A stretch of DNA of 6,396 nt from positions 1-6,396 of the forward strand of contig JBFHKR010000149.1 of NCBI GenBank assembly GCA_041595255.1, in the 5' to 3' direction. The translations under genes were made by a program, and so were the position numbers. Under the pieces are notes generated by a model. It had not been told where the DNA came from. It saw only the letters and a program-made list of their open reading frames with translations, and did not search any database. This document shows positions 1-5,619 of this stretch, in pieces (within the stretch, counting starts at the first letter, position 1; each line of letters opens with the position of its first letter). The DNA is from PGYR01 sp041595255. GTDB lineage: Bacteria; Bacteroidota; Ignavibacteria; Kapaibacteriales; UBA2268.

Positions 1-2
1 AC

Positions 3-80
3 ATAACATCAGGTACATACTTCCTAACATTCAAATATCTAGGTGTAAATGAGTCACAGAAGATAGTTATAACTAAATAA
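3..80 (+). CDS. C-terminal end of a T9SS-sorted secreted protein (partial, 5' end outside window)
   Basis: Frame 3 is open from the window edge to TAA at 78-80 and gives 25 residues containing SGTYFLTF, YLGVNE and a final KIVITK. This is the typical end of a type A T9SS sorting domain: a Gly-Thr/Ile-Tyr-Phe strand, a short turn, then a basic residue, alternating hydrophobics and a terminal lysine. Such tails direct proteins through the outer membrane by the type IX secretion system and are removed at the surface. Only the tail is visible, so the function of the protein itself cannot be told. The other two forward frames hit stops at 5-7 and 50-52 and give no family-like peptide. A terminator 27 bases downstream fits the end of a gene here. 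The match is by motif only. Confidence 0.72.
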   Translation: MTSGTYFLTFKYLGVNESQKIVITK

Positions 81-106
81 CTTATTTCTTAAGTATTACA
101 ATTTAG

Positions 107-141
107 AAAGGCAGGGTCATTTGGGCGCTGCCTTTTTTTTT
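107..141 (+). terminator. Rho-independent terminator of the T9SS-tail gene
   Basis: AAAGGCAG (107-114) pairs perfectly with CTGCCTTT (128-135) around a 13-base loop, and an unbroken T run covers 133-141. The T run lies on the right, so it terminates plus-strand transcription, ending the gene whose stop is at 78-80 and isolating the Rrf2 gene downstream. On the minus strand there is no comparable U tract after the stem. Confidence 0.85.
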
Positions 142-257
142 AATAGAGAACTTATGTCTTATAATTTATATATAATTAGATTATTCTAAAAAAAACTTGA
201 ATTAATATTGGTTGTTTGTTAAATTAATTTTTTCCAATGACATTTTTAATTATTAAA

Positions 258-280
258 AAGATAATACTGTCTTCATATCT
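258..280. promoter_or_regulatory. Possible operator: imperfect inverted repeat before the Rrf2 gene
   Basis: AGATA (259-263) and TATCT (276-280) form an inverted repeat with a 12-base spacer. It ends 14 bases before the Rrf2 start codon and overlaps a GATAAT hexamer (260-265) that could serve as a -10 element. Rrf2 regulators of the NsrR/IscR type often bind about 23-bp dyads and repress themselves, so this is the best autoregulation candidate in the leader. The arms are only five bases in very A/T-rich DNA, so chance is a real alternative. I could not find a clear Bacteroidota -7 TAnnTTTG element in 142-294, and the rest of that stretch shows nothing else I can support. Confidence 0.2.
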
Positions 281-294
281 AAAAACTTGAAATT

Positions 295-765
295 ATGGCT
301 TTACTTTCTAAATCATGCGTTTATGGTATTCGTGCTTCGATCTATATAGCATCTGAAGCTGACAATGGATATATATCGATTAGTCAGGTAGCAAAAGAAT
401 TGAATCTATCATCACATTTTCTTACTAAGATACTACAAGAGTTGACGAGTGATAACCTACTTCTCTCACATAAAGGTCCTAGAGGTGGCGTGAAATTTGC
501 AAAAGATACTAAAGAAATAAAACTGATTGAAATAATAGGTGCTATAGATGGTATGGATCTTTTTACCGAATGTGCATTGGGATTAGAAGGTTGCGGCATT
601 TATAAACCTTGTCCATTGCACGATAGTTGGACAGCTCATAGAGAAGCTCTTAGAGAATTATTCGAACAAGAAAACTTATATGATTTATCAATTAATGTAA
701 AAAATGCTGGACTTCGATTAAGAACTCTAAACCAACAAGAACTAATAGATTTGAAGAAAAAATAG
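295..765 (+). CDS. Rrf2-family transcriptional regulator with Fe-S cluster cysteines
   Basis: This is a 156-residue cytoplasmic DNA-binding protein of normal length for the Rrf2 family (IscR, NsrR, CymR). The N-terminal winged helix-turn-helix covers about residues 1-65: an Rrf2-like opening, SISQVAKELNLS (recognition region about 28-40), FLTKILQEL, then the wing HKGPRGG at 59-65. The effector region has Cys93, Cys100 and Cys106 (C-x6-C-x5-C, the last within PCPLH). This is the pattern that binds a [2Fe-2S] or [4Fe-4S] cluster in IscR/NsrR, so sensing of NO, oxygen or iron-sulfur status is likely but inferred. The ATG at 295 fits the family N terminus. No Shine-Dalgarno is visible, as is common in Bacteroidota. 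It faces the Rieske gene tail to tail with 13 bases between stops and no clear terminator there. Whether it controls that gene or the YceI operon cannot be read from the sequence. Confidence 0.93.
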   Translation: MALLSKSCVYGIRASIYIASEADNGYISISQVAKELNLSSHFLTKILQELTSDNLLLSHKGPRGGVKFAKDTKEIKLIEIIGAIDGMDLFTECALGLEGCGIYKPCPLHDSWTAHREALRELFEQENLYDLSINVKNAGLRLRTLNQQELIDLKKK

Positions 766-778
766 TTTAGATATCTTA

Positions 779-1210
779 TTAAAGTTTTATCAAAATAATA
801 GTAATAGTTTTATCTACACTATATCTTTTTAGATTATTTTTTGCTGGACCTTTTATAACTATTCCATTTTTATCAAATACGCTACCGTGTGCTGAACATT
901 GCAATGTATCTTCTACCAAATCTAACTTTACACCTTTGTGTGTGCATTCTAATGAAATCGCTTCATAGCTGTCAGAACCTGATTTAAAAAGGATTAAGGG
1001 TTTTTTTAAAGAATTTGAAGTTACTATTATATTAGTATATTCTTCATTAGACTGAGTGTCTATAAATTCGGATTTGTCAACTTCTAGATAACCATTTCTT
1101 TCAAATGAATTGATTGTTTTAATATTGCTACAGCTACTAAGCGTAACTCCACCAATTGTTATACCTAAACATAACAAACAAGAGTTTTCTATAAATTCTC
1201 TTCTTTCCAT
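779..1210 (-). CDS. Rieske-type [2Fe-2S] lipoprotein, probably Tat-exported
   Basis: A 143-residue protein with one Rieske domain in its C-terminal half. The cluster ligands are Cys89 and His91 (box 1, CTHKG) and Cys105 and His108 (box 2, CSAHGS, followed by VFD). The 13 residues between the boxes are slightly fewer than in cytochrome bc1 Rieske proteins. The second box lacks the extra cysteine (CPCHGS) that forms the disulfide in high-potential respiratory Rieske proteins; the first lacks it too (CTHKGV). The N terminus reads ERREFIE, a plausible twin-arginine signal suited to a prefolded cofactor protein. A hydrophobic stretch and lipobox LSSC follow, placing the lipid-modified cysteine at 27. 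It should therefore be an electron-transfer lipoprotein on the periplasmic side. Its partner is not encoded next to it. A strong terminator 50 bases upstream means it probably has its own promoter in 1211-1259, where I see only A/T-rich sequence with no convincing match. Confidence 0.9.
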   Translation of the reverse strand: MERREFIENSCLLCLGITIGGVTLSSCSNIKTINSFERNGYLEVDKSEFIDTQSNEEYTNIIVTSNSLKKPLILFKSGSDSYEAISLECTHKGVKLDLVEDTLQCSAHGSVFDKNGIVIKGPAKNNLKRYSVDKTITIILIKL

Positions 1211-1259
1211 TTTTTATTAATTTGATATTATATATTTAGAAAATAATAAATAATTAGAT

Positions 1260-1293
1260 AAAAAAAAAGACTGATTATTTTCATAATCAGTCT
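1260..1293 (-). terminator. Strong intrinsic terminator at the end of the YceI operon
   Basis: AGACTGATTAT (1268-1278) and ATAATCAGTCT (1283-1293) form a perfect 11-bp stem with a four-base loop, which reads GAAA (a stable GNRA tetraloop) on the minus strand. Reading the minus strand, the stem is followed immediately by eight or nine U (1268-1260). It begins 26 bases after the yceI-like stop codon. It therefore ends the minus-strand operon and separates it from the Rieske gene. Confidence 0.95.
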
Positions 1294-1319
1294 CAAATGT
1301 AAGTGTCTTGATAAATAAA

Positions 1320-1907
1320 CTATTTCTTAGCAACTAAGTTTAAAGTCATAGTAAATTCGTCATAAATCATTTTATCACCTAACGCTTCTAAATCAAAGAA
1401 ACTTTTGGATCTGAATTTAATATCAAATTTTGATCTATCTATTTTTATCGTCGCTTTAGCTGTGATTTTGTTTCCTTCTTCTGTTACGACAGCAGGAAAT
1501 GTAATTTTTTGAGTAATACCTTTTATAGTTAAGTTACCAGTGATATTTTGGGTATTGCCTTCAGATTCTACTTTCAATATGTTAAATGTAGCTTCTGGAT
1601 GTTTTTCAACTGAGAAGAAATCGTCTGATTTCAAGTGGTTAACTAATTTAGAATTATAACCCTCGTCTTCAATATCTATACACGTTATAGACTTCATATT
1701 TATGGCAAATTTACCATTTGTAATCATTCCATTATTGTAGCCCAAATTACCGGACTTTACGTCTACATATCCTTCATGCTCACCCGTTACTTTCTCTGCA
1801 TGCCATTTCAATTTAGTTGCATTTTTATCAACTTTGAAATCAGCAGCGTTTAATAATGAAACTGAAGCGAATGTAATCATCGCTATTTTAAAAAAACTCT
1901 TAAACAT
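1320..1907 (-). CDS. YceI family periplasmic lipocalin-like protein
   Basis: A 195-residue protein, the usual length for YceI. A Sec signal peptide covers residues 1 to about 21 (lysines, FFKIAMITFASVSLL, NAAD cleavage region). The mature part is a single YceI domain: FKVDKNATKLKWHAEKVTGEHEG at the start (residues about 24-46), NHLKSDDFFSVEKHPEA in the middle, LTIKGITQKITFP, and the final SFFDLEALGDKMIYDEF. Structurally known YceI proteins are extended lipocalin-like barrels that bind long isoprenoid chains, and the fold suggests carriage of a polyisoprenoid, quinone or similar amphiphile in the periplasm. The ligand here is unknown. ATG at 1907 is preceded by AGGA eight bases upstream, one of the few Shine-Dalgarno-like sites in the window. 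It is the last gene of the operon, 22 bases after the MarR gene. MarR-YceI pairs are common in this phylum (recalled, not searched). Confidence 0.95.
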   Translation of the reverse strand: MFKSFFKIAMITFASVSLLNAADFKVDKNATKLKWHAEKVTGEHEGYVDVKSGNLGYNNGMITNGKFAINMKSITCIDIEDEGYNSKLVNHLKSDDFFSVEKHPEATFNILKVESEGNTQNITGNLTIKGITQKITFPAVVTEEGNKITAKATIKIDRSKFDIKFRSKSFFDLEALGDKMIYDEFTMTLNLVAKK

Positions 1908-1929
1908 AAATCAAATCCTAAAAAAATTG

Positions 1930-2400
1930 TTAAATATTATCATTTTCGCTAATTAGATTGTTACACATCATTGCTAATACTTTTTTGCAAATCTGCATTT
2001 CAGATTTATCGATAGAACTAGTAGTTTCTCTGACAGTTTTTTCACCTACTTCTAAGGCGATTTTCTGCATCTTTTTACCTTTTGGGGTCAAATAGATTTT
2101 ATTGCAGCGTTTGTCATCTTCATTTACTTTTCTCTCTATAAATCCTTTTTTCTCTAAATTGTTGAGTAAGCGAGTTATACCTGGTTTATCTTTGCTAGTC
2201 TTACAAGCAAGATCTAATTGGGTTTGACCCTCTTTCAACCAAAGTTGTTTCAGTACGCCGTATTGTTCGGAGGTAATTTTATTTCCTGATGCTTTTAAAT
2301 TAGCACTCAGTCTTCTATTTATAGAACGATAAGCGACTCCAGTTAAGTAGCCTATACTCTCATTACCACTAAACTCTTTCTCATCCAATTTAGTTGTCAT
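1930..2400 (-). CDS. MarR family transcriptional regulator
   Basis: A 156-residue winged-helix repressor of typical MarR length. It has an N-terminal dimerisation helix (about 15-35), a DNA-binding region about 43-107 with ITSEQYGVLKQLW and QTQLDLACKTSKDKPGITRLLNNLEKKGFIER, a wing with DDKRCNKIYLT (95-105), and C-terminal dimer helices. I chose ATG at 2400. An in-frame GTG at 2412 would add four residues (160 aa), but starts MTTKLDEKE-like are more usual and the ATG needs no rare codon. Cysteines lie at 66, 99 (in the wing), 138 and 146. Whether any senses oxidants or electrophiles is unknown, and there is no obvious OhrR-type N-terminal cysteine. It lies inside the operon between the flavin reductase and YceI and so probably regulates it, with a ligand related to the reductase substrate as an inference. 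Confidence 0.93.
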   Translation of the reverse strand: MTTKLDEKEFSGNESIGYLTGVAYRSINRRLSANLKASGNKITSEQYGVLKQLWLKEGQTQLDLACKTSKDKPGITRLLNNLEKKGFIERKVNEDDKRCNKIYLTPKGKKMQKIALEVGEKTVRETTSSIDKSEMQICKKVLAMMCNNLISENDNI

Positions 2401-2435
2401 AACAACTATCACGATTAGTTAATAATAATATTGTT

Positions 2436-3533
2436 TCAATCTTTTAGAAACGGATAATCAATATAGCCTTTTTCTCCACTACTATAAAAAGTTTTTACAT
2501 CCCAATCATTTAAAAATGTATTTTTTTCTATTCTCTCTACCAAATCTGGGTTTGCTATCATTAATTTGCCGAAGGCTACCATGTCTGCTATATCTTTGGA
2601 TATATAGTCATTAGCTTCTTTAATATCGAACCCACTATTGGTCATTAAATTCCCATTATATATTTTTCGAAAATGTTGAGTAACTTCTCTGTCTTGTAAA
2701 TACGATTCCTGTGGGATATAAGTTTTACCAGGTGGTGCATAAGGTTCCATAATATGGAGATAAGCTAATTCATATTCGTTTAGACTATTTACAAAATAAC
2801 TAAATGTTTCTACAGGTGTCTCGTCATACATCCCATTGAATGTACCGCTTGGGGAGAGTCGTATAGCAGTTTTCTGATTACCAATTGCTTTACAAATAGC
2901 TGATACGACTTCTAAACCAAATCGACATCTATTCTCAATTGAACCTCCATACTTGTCTTCCCTAATATTAGAACCACTACATATAAACTGGTCAATTAGA
3001 TAACCATTAGCCCCATGTATCTCAACTCCGTCAAATCCTGCCTCAATGGCATTTTCTGAGGCTTTTACATACTCAGAAATAGTAGATTCTATTTCTGATA
3101 AGCTAAGTGCTCTGGGCGTTTCTTTGTCTTTTATTCCATCGTAAGTATTTATTTTACCACCTGAATTAATAGCAGAGGATGATACCGTCGAATTACCATT
3201 ATGAAAACTTGGATGTGATGAACGCCCAGTATGCCAGAGTTGTAAAAAAATAGAACCCCCTTTCTTATGTACTGCATTAGTTATGAGTTTCCAGCCTTCT
3301 ATTTGGTCTCTATTCCATATACCTGGCGTATTGATATATCCTACTCCAATTGGAGATATATTAGTAGCTTCGGAAATAATCAACCCTGCACTAGCTCTTT
3401 GCTCGTAATATATCCGCATCAAATCATTTGGTACCCCTTCTCTGTTCGAACGGCATCTAGTTAAAGGTGCCATTATAACTCTATTGCGTAGTTCTATGCA
3501 CCCAATTTTTATCGGTGTAAGTAAGTTTTTCAT
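2436..3533 (-). CDS. Old yellow enzyme family FMN oxidoreductase (NemA/N-ethylmaleimide reductase-like)
   Basis: A 365-residue FMN-dependent ene-reductase, full length for the NemA/OYE class. These NAD(P)H enzymes reduce activated C=C bonds in alpha,beta-unsaturated carbonyls, maleimides, quinones and nitro compounds in the cytoplasm. Visible motifs are LLTPIKIG at the N terminus, the flavin-contact loop MAPLTRCR with Thr25, FLQLWHTGR (about 96-104), the substrate-binding pair His173/Asn176 with Tyr178 in HGANGY, REDKYGGS (191-198), Arg225 in IRLSPSG, and the FMN phosphate-binding GF (301-302) and FGKLMIANPDLV. The tail GYIDYPFL is typical of the NemA branch. The open frame extends upstream to an ATG at 3587, but those 18 residues have no family match and would overlap the YCII coding end. 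The ATG at 3533 gives the standard start and a 17-base gap. A housekeeping stress enzyme inside an envelope operon is the notable feature. Confidence 0.96.
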   Translation of the reverse strand: MKNLLTPIKIGCIELRNRVIMAPLTRCRSNREGVPNDLMRIYYEQRASAGLIISEATNISPIGVGYINTPGIWNRDQIEGWKLITNAVHKKGGSIFLQLWHTGRSSHPSFHNGNSTVSSSAINSGGKINTYDGIKDKETPRALSLSEIESTISEYVKASENAIEAGFDGVEIHGANGYLIDQFICSGSNIREDKYGGSIENRCRFGLEVVSAICKAIGNQKTAIRLSPSGTFNGMYDETPVETFSYFVNSLNEYELAYLHIMEPYAPPGKTYIPQESYLQDREVTQHFRKIYNGNLMTNSGFDIKEANDYISKDIADMVAFGKLMIANPDLVERIEKNTFLNDWDVKTFYSSGEKGYIDYPFLKD

Positions 3534-3550
3534 AGTTAAGATTAATTGAT

Positions 3551-3946
3551 TTATTCGGGTAAACAGTTCCCAGGTTCTGACATCCAAGGGTGTACTTCTG
3601 CTATCAATCGACCTGATTTAACAGCAGGGTCAGATGAACAAAGTTTTTCAACTTCTTCTTTACTTTTAGAGTCAAAAATAAAAATACCTCGAACTTCAGA
3701 ATCATCTAATAAAGGTCCAGCAATTACTATTTTACCTAATTCTGCTAACATTTTTATATTTGCTAAATGACCTTTTTGTATTTCAAGTGCTTCTTCCTTT
3801 GGTTGGTTCCTATTAGGACCAGTTTTTAAAAACACTAAGTAATACGTTTTGAGGTTAAACTCTGGAGTTTTTTCTTCGGATACCACTACATACGTTAGTA
3901 GTGATAGTATTATTGAAATAGCTACGAAAATAGATAGTTTTCTCAT
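3551..3946 (-). CDS. YCII-domain protein with an N-terminal signal peptide or anchor
   Basis: A 131-residue protein. Residues 1-23 are a short basic start followed by a hydrophobic segment (about 6-22, ending VVVS/EEK) that could be a Sec signal peptide or a membrane anchor; no lipobox is present. Residues about 35-121 match the YCII (YciI) ferredoxin-like fold: TYYLVFLKTGP, an IQKGH helix with His60, LAELGKIVIAGPLLDD with Asp81/Asp82, RGIFIFDSKSKEEVEKL, then the final VHPW. His and Asp are the proposed active-site residues of the family, but no YciI reaction is established. Most YciI proteins are cytoplasmic, so export is unusual. I chose ATG at 3946 rather than the TTG at 3949. It follows the helical orphan by 20 bases and precedes the OYE gene by 17. 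Confidence 0.88.
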   Translation of the reverse strand: MRKLSIFVAISIILSLLTYVVVSEEKTPEFNLKTYYLVFLKTGPNRNQPKEEALEIQKGHLANIKMLAELGKIVIAGPLLDDSEVRGIFIFDSKSKEEVEKLCSSDPAVKSGRLIAEVHPWMSEPGNCLPE

Positions 3947-3966
3947 CAAGAGCTCACGAATTTTAT

Positions 3967-4401
3967 TTAATCTTTGCTTGTATTATTCTTACTTGACGTT
4001 TGCATTTCTTTGAAAATTGCAAAATCATGTGCTAAATCAATTAGATTAAGGACACAACCCCTTGTTAATTGGAAATAAGTAATGTCAAATCGTTCTATAA
4101 GTGTGTTATCTTCTAATTTTTGAGTAATTGTATAGATATTCGTTTTGAATTGCTCTAGATATCTCTCAAATTCCTTTTTAAAATTAGAAGCAGTTTCATC
4201 ATGTGGGTCAATTTTATTCAATGATTTAGATAGTTTGAAGAAAGCTGTACCATTGAATATCGCTTCATTATATTCGGTTATTAATAAATTACTAACTGCG
4301 AGCTCCATAATAGTTGAGAAGTCATTTTTCTTCTGAAGTTGCTTATTAGTGAAGCTTTCTACTGTATCTACTACGTTCTGTGTGTCTTTTGATATTTCCA
4401 T
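3967..4401 (-). CDS. Hypothetical helical cytoplasmic protein, coupled to the lipoprotein gene
   Basis: A 144-residue protein that I do not recognise. It has no signal peptide, lipobox or membrane segment. The composition is charged and looks almost entirely alpha-helical: heptad-like stretches at about 8-60 and 72-135 are separated by a turn with IDPHDET (64-70), and the tail (136-144) is polar and low complexity. One cysteine is at 116 (TRGCVLNL). Its ATG shares one base with the TAA of the upstream lipoprotein gene (TAATG at 4403-4399), so translation is probably coupled and the two products needed in similar amounts. It is the only member of the operon besides the OYE and MarR proteins that appears to stay in the cytoplasm. 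A protein-protein interaction or adaptor role is possible but speculative. Confidence 0.8.
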   Translation of the reverse strand: MEISKDTQNVVDTVESFTNKQLQKKNDFSTIMELAVSNLLITEYNEAIFNGTAFFKLSKSLNKIDPHDETASNFKKEFERYLEQFKTNIYTITQKLEDNTLIERFDITYFQLTRGCVLNLIDLAHDFAIFKEMQTSSKNNTSKD

Positions 4402-5018
4402 TAGTACTTCATAGTAGCTATTATAGATTTAAATATATTCTCTTGTTCTACTTCCGTTGGGAAAGACATTCCCTTAATATCTGTTGGAATCAATGTAAAT
4501 TCGTAATAATTGTCAATATCGGTTCTAAATACTGCAGTACGAGCTGTAAGTGCGCCTCCAGTATTCGAGTATCGGTAAGTCCCAAATTTTAAATTCCCAG
4601 CTTCTATTAACCCATACTTCGATGTTAATTGACAATTGCCACCAGTTTTATTAGCTTTTATTGTATAGCTATATTTAGCAATACCGTATTCTTTATCTGT
4701 TTTATAATTTTGTTCCAATTCAATGGAAGACGGTAATTTTTTAAATACAGCAGTTAGATTATAATCCTTAGTAGTAGCTATAGCTATAGTCCCAGCTGAT
4801 GCTTTGCCATCCAGATCAACAAAAAACCAACCTTCTGGTATAGCAGCTATCATATCTCCGTCGGTAGAGCGGATATATTCTTCTTGCATATTAAGTATTG
4901 GTTTCGGACTTAGTTTTACTAATGGTTCTCTTGTTTCTGTTTCAAACTTTTTTACGATTACACAAGCATTGAGTGTTATTAATACTAGTGCTATTACTAT
5001 TATTCTAATGTGAGTCAT
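4401..5018 (-). CDS. Lipoprotein, possible PsbP/DcrB-like fold
   Basis: A 205-residue lipoprotein. Residues 1-18 are a signal peptide (MTHIR, hydrophobic core) and LNAC puts the lipidated cysteine at 19. The mature part starts with a linker (20-50), then a compact mixed alpha/beta region with IPEGW at 60-64, IAIATTKDYNLTAVFKKL (about 78-95) and YYEFTLIPTD (about 171-180), ending in a short helix with EQENIFKSIIATM. The PEGW start, central strands and final F-x-x-I-x-x-T helix recall PsbP/DcrB/MOG1-like domains, but this is a visual impression and no family is certain. The ATG overlaps the DUF1684 stop by 14 bases, with a GGAG 12 bases before it. Its stop overlaps the next start. It shares no other obvious feature with the DUF1684 lipoprotein, so it does not look like a duplicate. 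Confidence 0.85.
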   Translation of the reverse strand: MTHIRIIVIALVLITLNACVIVKKFETETREPLVKLSPKPILNMQEEYIRSTDGDMIAAIPEGWFFVDLDGKASAGTIAIATTKDYNLTAVFKKLPSSIELEQNYKTDKEYGIAKYSYTIKANKTGGNCQLTSKYGLIEAGNLKFGTYRYSNTGGALTARTAVFRTDIDNYYEFTLIPTDIKGMSFPTEVEQENIFKSIIATMKY

Positions 5019-5619
5019 TATATGATTTTTCTCCAGCTTCGATTTTTGTTTTTAGGTAATTGTCCTCTGGCACTATTGGGCAAGAGTATTTAGCATTATA
5101 ATAGCAATAAGGATTGTAAGCTAAGTTAAAATCTAATATATATTTGGAATCTTTCACAATCTCTAAATCCAAATATCTTCCAGCTTCGTAAGTTTCTTTG
5201 CCATTTGTTTCATCGTGAAAAGGAATAAAGAAACTATCAGGATGTTCTATATTCACGTAGGCAGTAAGCGAAAATTTCTCACCATTTACTTTGAATTTCA
5301 AATCACCATATCTAATCATCTTACGAACGTCACTTTGAGTGGTCAACATTTCCAAAGTGTCTTTGTCGGCAAATTCCTCCAAATAGGCCTCAACTTTGTA
5401 CTCAGGTTTAGGCTCGTAATAGAAAGGTATAGTCTTATCTGTCATATCTACGACAGGCGAATCTTCAGAATTCCTAAAAAATTCCTTAACATCGTTTCTA
5501 TATGCTTTCATATCTTCTAAGTATTTAGCATTTGGATCATCGCTGTCGCAAGATCCTAACACAATAATAAGCGATAGTAATAATAAGAATACTATTCTAG
5601 ATTTCAACTGTAATACCAT
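5005..5619 (-). CDS. DUF1684 family lipoprotein, possibly surface-exposed
   Basis: A 204-residue lipoprotein. The signal peptide covers 1-23 and lipobox LGSC puts the modified cysteine at 24. It is followed by D-S-D-D, an acidic run like the Bacteroidota lipoprotein export signal that sends lipoproteins to the outer face of the outer membrane (inference). The remainder matches DUF1684: an N-terminal helix with DMKAYRNDVKEFFRN, IPFYYEP (64-70), TTQSDVRKMIRYGDLKF, FIPFHDETNGKETYEAGRYLD (131-151), DFNLAYNPYC (163-172), CPIVPEDNYL and AGEK (195-198). DUF1684 members resemble the YchN-like/YjbF fold group only loosely and have no known biochemical activity. Two cysteines, 172 and 180, may form a disulfide. 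The start overlaps the upstream barrel gene by 23 bases, indicating one transcript and possible coupling. Confidence 0.93.
   Translation of the reverse strand: MVLQLKSRIVFLLLLSLIIVLGSCDSDDPNAKYLEDMKAYRNDVKEFFRNSEDSPVVDMTDKTIPFYYEPKPEYKVEAYLEEFADKDTLEMLTTQSDVRKMIRYGDLKFKVNGEKFSLTAYVNIEHPDSFFIPFHDETNGKETYEAGRYLDLEIVKDSKYILDFNLAYNPYCYYNAKYSCPIVPEDNYLKTKIEAGEKSYNDSH

Noticed and set aside
384..599. 71-residue minus-strand open frame inside the Rrf2 gene
   Set aside because: It lies antisense to a gene with clear family motifs and has no recognisable domain or separate promoter.
769..776. Palindrome AGATATCT between the convergent Rrf2 and Rieske genes as a bidirectional terminator or operator
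   Set aside because: Eight bases with no loop and no paired T tracts is too little for a terminator, and chance is likely in such A/T-rich DNA.
1211..1259. Promoter of the Rieske gene
   Set aside because: One must be near because of the upstream terminator, but no TAnnTTTG or TTG/TATAAT pair stands out, so no site is called.
3267..3464. 65-residue plus-strand open frame inside the OYE gene
   Set aside because: It is antisense to well-conserved OYE sequence, and its composition shows no domain or signal.
3534..3587. Eighteen-residue N-terminal extension of the OYE protein from an ATG at 3587
   Set aside because: The extension matches nothing in the OYE family, overlaps the conserved YCII coding end in another frame, and the ATG at 3533 gives the normal OYE N terminus.
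3546..3770. 74-residue plus-strand open frame opposite the YCII gene
   Set aside because: It is a shadow of the YCII gene, which has conserved family motifs on the other strand.
4145..4336. 63-residue plus-strand open frame opposite the helical orphan
   Set aside because: It has no domain; the minus-strand frame is longer, overlaps its neighbour by one base and fits the operon.
4380..4592. 70-residue plus-strand open frame across the lipoprotein/orphan junction
   Set aside because: It is cysteine- and aromatic-rich in a random-looking way and antisense to two coupled genes.
4804..5013. 69-residue plus-strand open frame opposite the lipoprotein N terminus
   Set aside because: It is a shadow of a gene with a clear lipoprotein signal and overlapping operon position.
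5215..5520. 101-residue plus-strand open frame opposite DUF1684
   Set aside because: Longest shadow frame in the window, but it is antisense to strongly conserved DUF1684 motifs and has no features of its own.
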